From the NCBI RefSeq assembly GCF_003347605.1, contig NZ_QDFZ01000013.1, positions 70,314-134,313 on the forward strand: a stretch of 64,000 nt of DNA. The letters are read 5' to 3'. The notes under the pieces are model-generated. The model saw only the letters and a program-made list of their open reading frames with translations. It ran no database searches and was not told the DNA's origin. A program made the translations under genes and the position numbers. Of the stretch, positions 8,605-17,698 are shown one piece after another; positions within the stretch are counted from its first letter, which is position 1; each line of letters opens with the position of its first letter. The DNA is from Chryseobacterium sp. KLBC 52. Lineage in GTDB: Bacteria > Bacteroidota > Bacteroidia > Flavobacteriales > Weeksellaceae.

Positions 8605-10567
8605 GGATGCTGAGTTCTATATTAATTACTGTTCCCTGATCATCAGAATTGATTTCCATTTTTCCTTTCAGGTAATTGACTCTGTTTTTCAGGTTACGAA
8701 GTCCCATACTTTTGGTGGTGTTTTCTATATTTTTATCAAATCCTTTTCCGTTATCTTCAATCGTTATCAGAAAATTCTCGCCGGATTGGGAGCATTGAAG
8801 CAGAATACTGCTTGCTTCGGCGTGTTTTACAGCATTGGCCAGTAACTCCTGTACAATCCTGTAAATATTAAGCTGGATATTTAAAGGGAGTGCTTTGTCA
8901 ATATCAATAGCCTGAAAATCAATTTCAAGATTTTTTCTGTTGTAAAATTCACACAGGTCGAGTATTGCGGTTTCCAAACCGAAATTAAGCAATGATTCAG
9001 GCATTAAATTTCTCGCTACATGACGGAGTTCACTTACAGAGCTGTCCAGCTGACCTAATATTTTATAAAATTCCTGATCTTTTTCAGGATTTAAATGACT
9101 GGAAGACCAGGTAGAAAAGTTGATCTTTACTCCGGCAAGCATTCCTCCCAGACCATCATGAAGATCCCTTGCAATACGTTCTCTTTCCCTTTCTTCACCA
9201 TCAAGAATGGCTTTGGTTAATGATAATTCTTCTTTTTGCTTTATTTCATTGAGCTTCTGCTCGTTTATTTTTTTGTTTTTTCTGAAAATAATAAACAGGA
9301 AGATCAGAAGACTTAACGCAAGTAATAAAACAAGACCCATTCCCCACAAATAGGAATTCTTCTTGTTGACTTCCAGATCCTTTTGGTTTTTTTCTGCATT
9401 TAAAGTTGCTATTTTTCTTTCTTTTTCAGCAGTATTGAATTTAGACTCCAGTTTGTTGATTTCAATTTTTACATTCTCTGTATTAAGGCTGTCATTCAGC
9501 TTTGAATATTTCTGTTCCCATACAAGAGCCTCTTTGGTATCTCCTAATTCTTCATTGAGCAAAGAAAGCTGTTTGTAGAAGGTTTTCCGGTTATTAAGAT
9601 CAATAGCCAGAGATTTCTCTGCTAAAACATTCTCCAAAGTAGTTTTAGCCTCCTTATATCTTTTAAGCTTCTTTAAAATATCATACTTGTTGAAATAAAA
9701 CATTTGAGCCAGAAGATTCTGATTGTATTTTTTTGTATAAAAAATGCCTTTTTCGATTACAGGAAGCGCTTCTTCATTTTTTTGACGGGTAATATACAAC
9801 AGGGTTTTACTGTAATAATAAAAAGCATTGGATGAAGATTCAGGATATGTCCTGATGAGTTTTTCAGCTTTATTCAAATACTTTTCAGCCTGATCCCCAT
9901 TAGCCTGATAGCAGAAATTGTTGGCAGAATTGAGATAGGTGAAAAATAATTCAGCAGAGTTAGGATAATTTTTTTCAAGAATTTTCAGAGCTTTTTCATT
10001 GTACCCTTCAGCCTTTTTAAACTGGGCATTATACGTAAGAATAACAGCAAGCTGAGTATACAGGAAACCAAGATTTTTGCTGTTTTCATATTTTTCAACC
10101 AGCGGAATACTCTTTTCAAGCATGGTCTTAACCAAAGGAATATAGCCTTCTTTATCCTTTTGCGAAACACCATAGCTGTACCAGGCAAGAGCCTGAAGAA
10201 AATCGGATTCTTCATTTTTAAATTTCGATAAAGTCCAGATAGACTGCTGATAGGAAGCAGCAGCTTTCTCCTTATTCCTGTCCAGATAATATTGTCCTTC
10301 GTAATAATAATATTTTGCCAGGATAAAAGGATTGTTTTGAGCCAGCCTTTTTCCGCTGGAAAGATATTTTTTACTCAAAACGGAATCGCTGTTCCTGTAA
10401 TAATTGGATAAAAGGAGAGACGCAGTTGCTTTTGAAGTATCGGGATAATTACCATTTGTAACGCTTTGTAAGCTGTCTATATAAGACTTTTCATCAAGCG
10501 GAATGATTTGCTGGGATTGTAACGCAAAAGATAAAAACAGACTTAACAGGACAAGTAATCTCTTCAT
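8594..10567 (-). CDS. TPR-containing sensor histidine kinase (HisKA_3, NarX/DesK type)
   Basis: 657 residues. Signal peptide MKRLLVLLSLFLSFALQSQQ; a periplasmic region of about 350 residues rich in tetratricopeptide-like helices (KKYLSSGKRLAQ; ALPVIEKGIFY); a coiled coil (KLESKFNTAEKERKIATLNAEK); one transmembrane helix at about 405-427; then the HisKA_3 dimerisation domain with RERERIARDLHDG, His470 being the phospho-acceptor. The HATPase domain has NIYRIVQELLANAVKHA and DNGKGFD. Periplasmic TPR sensors of this kind are common in Flavobacteriia; the ligand is unknown. It is the first gene of the unit, with the response regulator overlapping its end. Confidence 0.94.
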   Translation of the reverse strand: MKRLLVLLSLFLSFALQSQQIIPLDEKSYIDSLQSVTNGNYPDTSKATASLLLSNYYRNSDSVLSKKYLSSGKRLAQNNPFILAKYYYYEGQYYLDRNKEKAAASYQQSIWTLSKFKNEESDFLQALAWYSYGVSQKDKEGYIPLVKTMLEKSIPLVEKYENSKNLGFLYTQLAVILTYNAQFKKAEGYNEKALKILEKNYPNSAELFFTYLNSANNFCYQANGDQAEKYLNKAEKLIRTYPESSSNAFYYYSKTLLYITRQKNEEALPVIEKGIFYTKKYNQNLLAQMFYFNKYDILKKLKRYKEAKTTLENVLAEKSLAIDLNNRKTFYKQLSLLNEELGDTKEALVWEQKYSKLNDSLNTENVKIEINKLESKFNTAEKERKIATLNAEKNQKDLEVNKKNSYLWGMGLVLLLALSLLIFLFIIFRKNKKINEQKLNEIKQKEELSLTKAILDGEERERERIARDLHDGLGGMLAGVKINFSTWSSSHLNPEKDQEFYKILGQLDSSVSELRHVARNLMPESLLNFGLETAILDLCEFYNRKNLEIDFQAIDIDKALPLNIQLNIYRIVQELLANAVKHAEASSILLQCSQSGENFLITIEDNGKGFDKNIENTTKSMGLRNLKNRVNYLKGKMEINSDDQGTVINIELSIHGE

Positions 10568-10696
10568 TATGGATCAATTCTGTAAAATATTTTTTTAAAC
10601 GCTCAATTTAATTAAAAATTTTAGCATAAAAAATACCTGAATTTAGGTAGAAAAAATTACTGGTTTTTGAGGATTGATAGACGTAAGTGATGCTCA

Positions 10697-10704
10697 TAGC
10701 TTTG
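10697..10704 (+). promoter_or_regulatory. -7 element of the lipoprotein gene at 10768
   Basis: TAGCTTTG matches TAnnTTTG, with TTG at 10674-10676 (20 bp spacing). Transcription should start near 10710, giving a leader of about 58 nt. Confidence 0.7.
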
Positions 10705-10767
10705 CAAGAATCAAATCATGAATCATAGAATATTCAATATAGTAACTAAAATTTAAACAAAAAGATT

Positions 10768-11187
10768 ATGAAAAAAATGAGAATGAATCAGCTGTTAAGA
10801 GGAGCATTCGTCGCGGTAATAGCAGCAATGCTTATTGGATTTACCGCGTCTTGCAGTAACGACGATGACGACAACAATGTGAATGGAGCAGGGAAAAGTC
10901 ATAAATTGGTCTTTAAAGCAATCGCTTCTTCAGGTAGTAATATTGATGTAGCGGTTTACGGAATAGACGGTAACCCTACCACTGCAACAAGTCTTAGCGG
11001 AACAACATGGAGCAGTCCTGAGGTAACATCAGAACCGGGAGCATACAATGCCACCGTTGGAGTAAACGCTGTCGGACCGGATGCTTCTGCAACATTGAAA
11101 GTTCAGATCTGGGTAGACGGAGAACTGAAGAAAGAAGGAACTTCCAGCGGACAATATTTGTCGGCTACTACAAGCTATACATTTTAA
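10768..11187 (+). CDS. Small secreted lipoprotein, paralogue of the 7488 gene
   Basis: 139 residues. Lipoprotein signal MKKMRMNQLLRGAFVAV..FTASCSNDDDDN. The mature domain is all beta: KLVFKAIASSGSNIDVAVYG, a central TTWSSPEV, then ATLKVQIWVDGELKKEG and a C-terminal TTSYTF strand. It shares this order of elements with the 7488 lipoprotein. It is divergent from the histidine kinase gene (200 bp between starts), so the shared upstream region could hold a control site of the NarL-type regulator. The function is unknown. Confidence 0.8.
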   Translation: MKKMRMNQLLRGAFVAVIAAMLIGFTASCSNDDDDNNVNGAGKSHKLVFKAIASSGSNIDVAVYGIDGNPTTATSLSGTTWSSPEVTSEPGAYNATVGVNAVGPDASATLKVQIWVDGELKKEGTSSGQYLSATTSYTF

Positions 11188-11213
11188 TATTAAATTTATT
11201 TAGGAAATGAAAT

Positions 11214-11248
11214 CGGCGCTGAGATCCTTCTCAGCGCCGGTTTTTTTT
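11214..11248 (+). terminator. Rho-independent terminator
   Basis: CGGCGCTGAG-ATCCTT-CTCAGCGCCG followed by a T-rich run. It ends the lipoprotein transcript before the convergent tyrS gene. Confidence 0.93.
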
Positions 11249-11260
11249 ATGTATTTTCTA

Positions 11261-12556
11261 CTAGTTTGCTCTTACAATAAAGTAGCTTTTCTTACCTTTT
11301 TGTAATAATAAGAACTTACCATCGATAAGATCTGTTTCATTGGCTGTAAAAGTATCATTTACTTTTTGCTTGTTGACAGAAATTGAATTTCCCTTAATCT
11401 CTCTTTGAGCTTCACTCTTAGATTTTAAGAATCCTGATTTTTCAGAAAGAAGATCAATAATATTTACTCCTAAAACATCAGCTTTTGCAATTTCTTTCTG
11501 AGGAACTCCGTCAAAAACTTCAAGGAATGTTTCCTCATCAAGGCTTACAAGATCTTCAGCTGTAGAACGTCCGAAAAGAATTTCAGAAGCTTTCAGTGCT
11601 TTTTCATACTCTTCTCTTCCATGTACCCAAACGGTAACTTCTTCTGCAAGTTTCTTCTGAAGCTTTCTTTCGTGTGGGGCTGTTTTGTGCTCTTCAATTA
11701 AAGCTTCAATTTCTTCTTTTCCTAAGAAAGTATAGAACTTAATGAATCTTTCAGCATCTTCATCAGTAGCATTCAGCCAGAACTGATAGAACTTGTAAGG
11801 AGAAGTTTTCTTTTTATCCAGCCAGTAGTTTTCTCCGCTTTCAGACTTTCCGAATTTGGAACCGTCCGCTTTGGTAATCAAAGGAACTGTTAATGCAAAT
11901 GCTTCACCCTGAGCTTTTCTACGGATCAATTCTGTACCTGTAGTGATATTTCCCCATTGGTCTGAACCTCCCATCTGCAGCTTTACATTATTATTTTGAT
12001 ATAAGTGAAGGAAATCATATCCCTGGATAAGCTGGTACGTAAATTCTGTAAAACTCATTCCGTCAGCACCCGATTCTCCTGAGAATCTTTTCTTCACAGA
12101 ATCTTTAGCCATCATATAGTTGACCGTGATATTTTTACCTACATTTTTAGCAAAATCAAGGAAAGAAATATTCTTCATCCAGTCGTAGTTGTTCACCAAT
12201 TCAGCTTTGTTAGGCTCGTTTCCTTCAAAGTTTAAGAATTTTGAAAGCTGATTTTTTAAACAGTCAACATAATGTAAAAGCGTTTCCTCATCCAAAAGAT
12301 TCCTTTCAGCAGATTTTCCGGACGGGTCTCCGATCATTCCTGTTGCACCTCCCACCAATGCAATCGGCTTGTGGCCATGAAGCTGGAAGTGTGCTAAAAT
12401 TTTTATCTGGATAAGACTTCCGATATGTAAAGAATCGGCAGTAGGATCAAAACCAATATATGCAGTAGTTACCTCTTTATTCAGTTGTTCATCGGTTCCT
12501 GGCATCATATCGGCAAACAGACCACGCCATTTCAGTTCTTCTATAAAGGAATTCAT
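11261..12556 (-). CDS. tyrS: Tyrosyl-tRNA synthetase
   Basis: 431 residues, normal for bacterial class Ic TyrRS. The HIGH motif is in [13 protein letters not shown] near residue 42. Tyrosine and tRNA recognition residues lie in [15 protein letters not shown] and [14 protein letters not shown]. The KMSKS loop is in the bacterial form KFGKSE near residue 235. A C-terminal S4-type RNA-binding domain ends the protein ([16 protein letters not shown]). It charges tRNA-Tyr in the cytoplasm. A TATCTTTG -7 element lies on the minus strand at 12585-12592, about 28 bp before the start codon. Confidence 0.98.
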   Translation of the reverse strand: MNSFIEELKWRGLFADMMPGTDEQLNKEVTTAYIGFDPTADSLHIGSLIQIKILAHFQLHGHKPIALVGGATGMIGDPSGKSAERNLLDEETLLHYVDCLKNQLSKFLNFEGNEPNKAELVNNYDWMKNISFLDFAKNVGKNITVNYMMAKDSVKKRFSGESGADGMSFTEFTYQLIQGYDFLHLYQNNNVKLQMGGSDQWGNITTGTELIRRKAQGEAFALTVPLITKADGSKFGKSESGENYWLDKKKTSPYKFYQFWLNATDEDAERFIKFYTFLGKEEIEALIEEHKTAPHERKLQKKLAEEVTVWVHGREEYEKALKASEILFGRSTAEDLVSLDEETFLEVFDGVPQKEIAKADVLGVNIIDLLSEKSGFLKSKSEAQREIKGNSISVNKQKVNDTFTANETDLIDGKFLLLQKGKKSYFIVRAN

Positions 12557-12713
12557 TGATTTTTAACTTTAAAATTTTAAGATGCAAAGATAGTAAATTC
12601 AGAAGTATTAAGGGTAAAAAAGCAAAAGGACGAAAGGCAGAAATACAAAATAAAATATAACAAAATTTTTACACGTTGACCTGGCAAATAGAAGAACTTT
12701 TCCTTTTTATCAC

Positions 12714-12744
12714 TTTGTATTTCGACCCAAATAATCTATATTTG
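12714..12744 (+). promoter_or_regulatory. Promoter of the sigma-factor gene, abutting the start codon
   Basis: TTTG at 12714-12717, 19 bp, TATATTTG at 12737-12744: a full match to the Bacteroidota consensus. The ATG at 12751 begins only 6 bases after the box, so the mRNA should start at or within a few bases of the start codon. Confidence 0.82.
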
Positions 12745-12750
12745 TTATTA

Positions 12751-13311
12751 ATGAACGACGAACAGCTATTCCTGCTCATCCAGAAGGCCAAAGATAAAGA
12801 TCAGAAGGCCCAGACTAAACTCATTAATATTTTTTGGGTGGATGTTTTCTCTTTTGTCATGAAAAAGGTAAGAGATGAAAATGATGCCGATGAAATTACC
12901 GTGAATGTTTTTTCAAAAGTATTGTCGAAGCTGGATATGTTTGATCCTCATTTTCAGTTTAAAACCTGGATATTGACCATTGCCCAGAATACCGTTATTG
13001 ATTTCTGGAGAAAGAAAAACCGTGATAACGAAGACGCCGTTGAAAACCTTGATGAGGTCAAAAATCAATATGCAAAATCACCCGAAGAACTTCTTATTTC
13101 TGAAGAAGAACAAAAGAAAATCATCAAAACCATAGAATCTCTGGATGCCAATTACCAGGATATTATCAAGCTGAGGTTTTTTGAAGAAAAAAGTATCAAA
13201 GAAATTGCTGAAGAGCTGGGAATCTCCGTTGCCAACACCAAAGTAAGAGTCATGCGGGCCAAAAAAGTCCTGGCTGAACTGTTGAAGAATAATGAATTTG
13301 ATGATCATTAA
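12751..13311 (+). CDS. RNA polymerase sigma-70 family factor (ECF type)
   Basis: 186 residues from ATG 12751, chosen because the promoter ends just upstream and family members begin with a short M-x-D/E-E-Q-L segment; the open frame reaches further back to 12676. Region 2: VFSFVMKKVRDENDADEITVNVF, then FKTWILTIAQNTVIDFWRKK, which melts the -7 region. Region 4: SLDANYQDIIKLRFFEEKSIKEIAEELGISVANTKVRVMRAKK, a helix-turn-helix. There is no anti-sigma gene next to it, so its control is not visible beyond its housekeeping-type promoter. Confidence 0.9.
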   Translation: MNDEQLFLLIQKAKDKDQKAQTKLINIFWVDVFSFVMKKVRDENDADEITVNVFSKVLSKLDMFDPHFQFKTWILTIAQNTVIDFWRKKNRDNEDAVENLDEVKNQYAKSPEELLISEEEQKKIIKTIESLDANYQDIIKLRFFEEKSIKEIAEELGISVANTKVRVMRAKKVLAELLKNNEFDDH

Positions 13312-13344
13312 ATTCAATTAATACTCTTCAATAGAAACGGACTT

Positions 13345-13383
13345 GTCATTCTGAACGAAATGAAATGCAGTGAAGAATCTCAT
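13345..13383 (+). repeat. Interspersed GTCATTCTGA-type repeat, copy 1
   Basis: GTCATTCTGAACG, then an A/T/G-rich middle and GAAGAATCTCAT. Related copies lie at 21078-21105 and 39767-39796. Confidence 0.6.
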
Positions 13384-13433
13384 AAATTTGTTCATCAATA
13401 AGATTCTTCCTTCTCCAGAACAACAAGATTCAC

Positions 13434-13450
13434 AATGGGCTTTAGCCCAA
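13434..13450. repeat. GGGCTTTAGCCC palindromic repeat, copy 1
   Basis: Perfect short palindrome-like element GGGC-TTTA-GCCC within AAT..CAA. Related copies at 50112-50125 and 50152-50165. Confidence 0.55.
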
Positions 13451-13472
13451 ACTTACATCCCACGACCTTTAT

Positions 13473-14105
13473 TTAAAAATAAACCTCTTCTTTTGTTTTT
13501 GGAAGAATTATTTTCTGCTGCTTTTCCTGATTTCTGTTCTGCAGATTAATTTTCAGCCCTTTTTTGATATAAGTTTCTTTTAAAGATTTACCATAATCAG
13601 CTGTATTTTCTACCTCTTTTGAATAGTTCAGCTGCCCTGTTGAAAGATTAAAATCTACATCTTTCCAGTAATCACCAGGTCTTCCGGAAGTGGAAGAGGT
13701 CCCTATGAGTTCAAAATGCCCGTTCTGGAATCTGTATTTATCTGTAACATCCCATTTCCAGCTGCTTCCGCCATTTTGAGAAATGATCAGAATTCCTTTT
13801 TCTATTTTAGTTTCTCTGTAAGGATCACCCATCATACCGCCGCCATTGCTTTCCATAACAGCATTTCTGGATTTTTCAAGGATTGTCCATGCTCCGCCAA
13901 CTTTTTTCAGAATCTGGATTTCGCGGATGTTTCCCATATCTGTGGTGTCCCTGGTGTTATAAATAATTACTTTTTCAGGAATTTTATCTCCATCAAGATC
14001 TCCATCTACTGTTTCGATAATGGTGGATCCTGCAGGTTGAAATTGTTTCTGGGCAAGACAAAATGTTCCGCATACCGCGAATAAAAGGAAGAATATTTTT
14101 TTCAT
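13473..14105 (-). CDS. Secreted protein of unknown function
   Basis: 210 residues from the ATG at 14103-14105, which gives a clean signal peptide (MKKIFFLLFAVCGTFCLAQ); an upstream in-frame start would add 19 residues. The mature part opens with a DGDLDGDKIPEKVIIYN segment, a calcium-binding-like or FG-GAP-like D-x-D-x-D run, followed by beta strands (REIQILKKVGGAWTILEKS; KGILIISQNGGSSWKWDV). This matches a common type of Bacteroidota secreted protein without a known role. It is monocistronic and divergent from lipA. Confidence 0.75.
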   Translation of the reverse strand: MKKIFFLLFAVCGTFCLAQKQFQPAGSTIIETVDGDLDGDKIPEKVIIYNTRDTTDMGNIREIQILKKVGGAWTILEKSRNAVMESNGGGMMGDPYRETKIEKGILIISQNGGSSWKWDVTDKYRFQNGHFELIGTSSTSGRPGDYWKDVDFNLSTGQLNYSKEVENTADYGKSLKETYIKKGLKINLQNRNQEKQQKIILPKTKEEVYF

Positions 14106-14171
14106 AAGAATATTTTGAGCGGATAAATATACAAATGAAATTTGAATGATCAATTTCATCAATATATCCGG

Positions 14172-14204
14172 TTGATGGTTTCCATTAAAAAATCCTTAAC
14201 TTTG
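14172..14204 (+). promoter_or_regulatory. lipA promoter
   Basis: TTG at 14172-14174, 22 bp, TAACTTTG at 14197-14204, followed by a leader of about 10-12 nt to the ATG at 14221. Confidence 0.7.
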
Positions 14205-14220
14205 AACTTCAATTTTAGAA

Positions 14221-15087
14221 ATGGAAAATTCAGTTCAAGACACTACCGTTCAAAAACCAAAATGGATCCGCGTAAAACTTCCTACCGGAAAGAATTACAG
14301 AGAGCTGAGAACTTTGGTTGATAAATATAAATTAAATACCATTTGCCAAAGCGGAAGCTGCCCGAACATGGGAGAATGTTGGGGTGAAGGTACAGCTACT
14401 TTCATGATTTTAGGAAATATCTGTACGAGAAGCTGTGGATTCTGTGGGGTAAAAACAGGAAAACCTCTTGATGTAAACTGGGACGAACCTGAAAAAGTAG
14501 CAAGATCCATCAAATTAATGAAGATCAAACATGCCGTTCTTACTTCTGTAGACCGTGATGATCTGAAAGATATGGGTTCTATTCTTTGGGGAGAAACAGT
14601 GAATGCTGTCAGAAGAATTTCTCCGGGAACGACAATGGAAACTTTGATTCCGGATTTCCAGGGACTTACAAAACACCTTGACAGATTAGTAGATGTAGCT
14701 CCTGAAGTGATTTCTCACAATATGGAAACCGTAAAACGTCTGACCAGAGAAGTGAGAATTCAGGCAAAATATGAAAGAAGCCTTGAAGTATTAAGATACC
14801 TGAAAGAAGCCGGACAAAGAAGAACCAAAACAGGGGTAATGCTTGGATTAGGTGAAACTAAAGATGAGGTTTTCCAGACGATCGAAGATATCAGAAATGC
14901 CAATGTAGACGTAATCACCCTTGGGCAATATCTGCAGCCGACTAAAAAACATCTTCCGGTAAAGAAATTTATCACGCCTGAAGAATTTGATGAGTTCGGG
15001 GATTTTGCAAGAAGCCTGGGCTTCAGACACGTTGAAAGTTCTCCACTCGTAAGAAGTTCTTACCACGCAGAAAAACATATTCACTAA
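14221..15087 (+). CDS. lipA: Lipoyl synthase
   Basis: 288 residues, the normal size. A radical-SAM enzyme that inserts two sulfur atoms into the octanoyl chain on lipoyl-domain proteins. The auxiliary cluster Cys motif is [12 protein letters not shown] near residue 42. The radical-SAM CX3CX2C is CTRSCGFCG near residue 69. The C-terminal RSSYHAEK has the Arg-Ser-Ser cluster ligand. The active form is cytoplasmic. It is followed by its own terminator, so it is monocistronic; no lipB is nearby. Confidence 0.98.
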   Translation: MENSVQDTTVQKPKWIRVKLPTGKNYRELRTLVDKYKLNTICQSGSCPNMGECWGEGTATFMILGNICTRSCGFCGVKTGKPLDVNWDEPEKVARSIKLMKIKHAVLTSVDRDDLKDMGSILWGETVNAVRRISPGTTMETLIPDFQGLTKHLDRLVDVAPEVISHNMETVKRLTREVRIQAKYERSLEVLRYLKEAGQRRTKTGVMLGLGETKDEVFQTIEDIRNANVDVITLGQYLQPTKKHLPVKKFITPEEFDEFGDFARSLGFRHVESSPLVRSSYHAEKHIH

Positions 15088-15095
15088 AAATACAG

Positions 15096-15125
15096 ACCGT
15101 TCAGCAATGAACGGTTTTTTGTTTT
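15096..15125 (+). terminator. lipA terminator
   Basis: ACCGTTCA-GCAA-TGAACGGT followed by TTTTTGTTTTC. Confidence 0.9.
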
Positions 15126-15128
15126 CTT

Positions 15129-15180
15129 AGGTGGCAGGTGGCAGGTAGCAGATGATAGGTGGTAGGTTGCAGGTATCAGC
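15129..15180 (+). repeat. GGTAGCAGGT-type repeat, copy 1
   Basis: Purine-rich direct repeats of GGTGGCAGGTAGCAGATGAT and GGTAGGTTGCAGGT, starting a few bases after the lipA terminator. Similar sequence follows the terminator at 33199 and, inverted, lies at 24062-24083. Confidence 0.55.
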
Positions 15181-15211
15181 TGTGAGGAATTAGCTAATGA
15201 ATGTGGCAATC

Positions 15212-15287
15212 TTTACAATAACGGCTGCCATCATTCCCATTCTTTGGAGGGGTGGCAAAAATTCAAAGAATTTTTGACGGGGTGGTT
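15212..15287 (+). repeat. Interspersed repeat with 41-bp core, copy 1
   Basis: Core at 15246-15286: GGAGGGGTGGC, then the inverted repeat AAAAATTC-AAA-GAATTTTT, then GACGGGGTGGT. Copies with the same core at 19608-19648 and 33550-33590. Copy 1 and copy 3 also share a left flank beginning TTTACAATAACGGCT. Confidence 0.8.
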
Positions 15288-15349
15288 CGTAGGACACTCA
15301 CAAAAACATCCATAGCATCCGACTTTAGTCCACTTTCATTAAAAATTAC

Positions 15350-16243
15350 TTAACAAGTCGTATCCTTCTTAATCACTCCAATCCTTCCATTGATTTCGAT
15401 CGGCCTGAAATGCTTTTTCTTAAACTCAGAAGGCGTTTCTCCCGTATGCTGCTTGAACAGTTTATTAAAATAAGAAAGACTTTCAAAACCTACCTGAAAA
15501 CAGACCTCTGTCACAGACTGGTCTTTCAGCAGGAATATTTTGGCCTGATTAATCCTGTAATTGTTGACAAAATCTGTAAAAGTCATATTTGTCTGTTTTT
15601 TAAAATACCGGCAGAAAGCAGGAGTACTCAAACTGACAACCTGCGCTACTTCGTTTACGTTGGGTTTTCTGTCGTAGTTTTCATGGATATAATCGTAGAT
15701 GGTGCCCATTCTGATTTTATCATTTAAAAACCATTTAATTCGGGTATCATCTTTATTGAGTTCTTTTACTTCGGTAGAATCTGCGAGGATTTGCAGTATT
15801 TCAATTAATCCAACTAAAGATTCAAAAGAGTTTTTATCCTTGATTATCTGTAATTTTTCAACAACAGTATTTTTGGTTTCTCCGGAGAATGAAAGTCCAA
15901 GATATGAACGTTCTAAAAGATTTTTAATATTTTCAAATTCAGGAACGGGAAGGATGATATCCTGAAGGAAACTTTCCCGCATCTGCAATACAAGCTGCTT
16001 GCATTCGGTCTGAATTCCATAATCAAAATTAAGATGGGGAACATTGGAACCAATCAGCAAAAGATCACTGTCTGTAAAACCGGAAATATTTTTTCCAACA
16101 TGACGGATTCCATTCACTGCTTCTACATAGACCAGTTCGATTTCCGGATGGTAATGCCAGAAAAAGCAATTTTTCAGTGAAGGGGAAAAAAGTTTAAACG
16201 ATTTTCCTTTTTCAAACTCAATAATTTCTTTCTGGATCTTCAT
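15350..16243 (-). CDS. AraC-family transcriptional regulator
   Basis: 297 residues. N-terminal cupin-like sensing domain (ELVYVEAVNGIRHVGKNISGF), then a C-terminal AraC-type DNA-binding domain with two helix-turn-helix units: PNVNEVAQVVSLSTPAFCRYFKKQ and VTEVCFQVGFESLSYFNKLFKQHTGETPSEFK. It is divergent from an MFS exporter gene with 181 bp between starts, which suggests that it controls that gene and itself. The effector is not visible from sequence. Confidence 0.9.
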   Translation of the reverse strand: MKIQKEIIEFEKGKSFKLFSPSLKNCFFWHYHPEIELVYVEAVNGIRHVGKNISGFTDSDLLLIGSNVPHLNFDYGIQTECKQLVLQMRESFLQDIILPVPEFENIKNLLERSYLGLSFSGETKNTVVEKLQIIKDKNSFESLVGLIEILQILADSTEVKELNKDDTRIKWFLNDKIRMGTIYDYIHENYDRKPNVNEVAQVVSLSTPAFCRYFKKQTNMTFTDFVNNYRINQAKIFLLKDQSVTEVCFQVGFESLSYFNKLFKQHTGETPSEFKKKHFRPIEINGRIGVIKKDTTC

Positions 16244-16424
16244 TTTGTTCTTATTTGATTGTTTCTGAATCTAAAATTAAATAAAAAGGTTAATATGGAG
16301 CAAATTTTTATCATTCAAAGAGGTGTGAAATTCAAACTTTCTTTCGATTTTTGCACTTTCAAAATAAAGACGCCTAGATGAACCTTTAATTTGAACCAAT
16401 TAATTCAGAAAAAAGATTTAGATA

Positions 16425-17627
16425 ATGAAGATTGATAAAAGAATAATACCACTGGCTATCGGTGGTTTAGGAATAGGAACTACGGAATTTACGGTAATGG
16501 GACTGTTGCCGGACATTGCCAAAACGCTACAGATCACGATTCCGCAAGCGGGACACCTGATTTCAGCTTATGCCATGGGAGTGGTTATCGGAGCGCCCAT
16601 CCTGATTGGATATTCTGTGAAATTTCCACCCAAAAAAGTGTTGATGGCTTTCATGATCCTTTTTACATTATTTAATGGGCTTTCTGCTATTGCTCCCGGG
16701 TACAACAGTATGCTGGTTATCCGTTTTATGTCCGGACTTCCTCACGGAGCGTTCTTCGGAGTAGGAACGGTGGTCGCATCAAGAATGGCTGGAAAAGGAA
16801 AAGAAGCCTTTTATATATCCATGATGTTTACGGGACTCACGGTCGCCAATCTGGCAATGGTACCTCTGGTCACTTATATCGGACACACCTTCCACTGGAG
16901 GCTGTACTTTGCTATTGTAGCTGTAATCGGGCTTTTTGCCATTTTATTTTTAAAACTATGGCTTCCTGCAATGGAATCCAATCAGAATACCCATTTCATG
17001 GAAGAACTGAAATTCCTTAAAAATAAACAATCGTGGTTGGTATTGGCCATTACAGCAATAGGATTTGGAGGATTGTTCACATGGTTGAGCTATATCACCC
17101 CTTTAATGACTGTCGTTGCCGGAATCAAAAGCAGCCAGATGGCTTATGTAATGGTCCTTGCCGGAGCAGGAATGGTGGTTGGAAACCTGGTTGGCGGGAT
17201 TGTTTCAGATAAATTAGGCCCGGAAAAGACGTGTGCTCTACTGATCTTTCTGATGATGATTTCTCTCGGAGGTGTTTTCTTCCTTGCAGAATATAAAAAT
17301 ATTGCTTTGGTTCTCACATTCATGTGTGGTGCTCTATCCATGTCTATTGCTTCACCTATCAATATTATGATGATGAAAGCTGCCCCGAAAAGTGAAATGA
17401 TGGCCGCTGCTTTTATGCAGGCAGGTTTCAATATTGCCAATGCAATGGGAGCTTTTCTTGGCGGAATTCCTTTAGAATATGGCTACTCATTCAAATATCC
17501 ATCACTGGTAGGAGTAGGGATGACTTTTATTGGAGTAGTGATCAGTGTAAGATATATGTATCTGTACGGTTCAAAGACTCAAAATGAAGAAGAAGTGGCT
17601 GCTGAGTGTGTATCATGTGATAAATAA
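16425..17627 (+). CDS. Major facilitator superfamily exporter (AraJ/DHA1 type)
   Basis: 400 residues, 12 predicted membrane helices. The N-terminal helix-1 segment LAIGGLGIGTTEFTVMGLLPDIA is characteristic of the AraJ/PbuE subgroup of DHA1 drug/H+ antiporters. An RFMSGLPHGAFFGVG segment follows in helix 4. It likely exports sugars, purine analogues or drugs, driven by protons; the substrate is not known. The last ~15 residues are acidic and Cys-containing (EEEVAAECVSCDK). The divergent AraC regulator is its likely controller. Confidence 0.9.
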   Translation: MKIDKRIIPLAIGGLGIGTTEFTVMGLLPDIAKTLQITIPQAGHLISAYAMGVVIGAPILIGYSVKFPPKKVLMAFMILFTLFNGLSAIAPGYNSMLVIRFMSGLPHGAFFGVGTVVASRMAGKGKEAFYISMMFTGLTVANLAMVPLVTYIGHTFHWRLYFAIVAVIGLFAILFLKLWLPAMESNQNTHFMEELKFLKNKQSWLVLAITAIGFGGLFTWLSYITPLMTVVAGIKSSQMAYVMVLAGAGMVVGNLVGGIVSDKLGPEKTCALLIFLMMISLGGVFFLAEYKNIALVLTFMCGALSMSIASPINIMMMKAAPKSEMMAAAFMQAGFNIANAMGAFLGGIPLEYGYSFKYPSLVGVGMTFIGVVISVRYMYLYGSKTQNEEEVAAECVSCDK

Positions 17628-17645
17628 AGAATCATTGTTAAAAAT

Positions 17646-17690
17646 AAAATCGCCTGTTTCAGTGAAAAATGAAACAGGCGATTTTTTATA
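17646..17690. terminator. Bidirectional terminator
   Basis: AAATCGCCTGTTTCA and its complement TGAAACAGGCGATTT surround a short loop, with A and T tracts on both sides, between the convergent MFS and SpoIIAA-like genes. Confidence 0.9.
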
Positions 17691-17698
17691 GGATAAGT

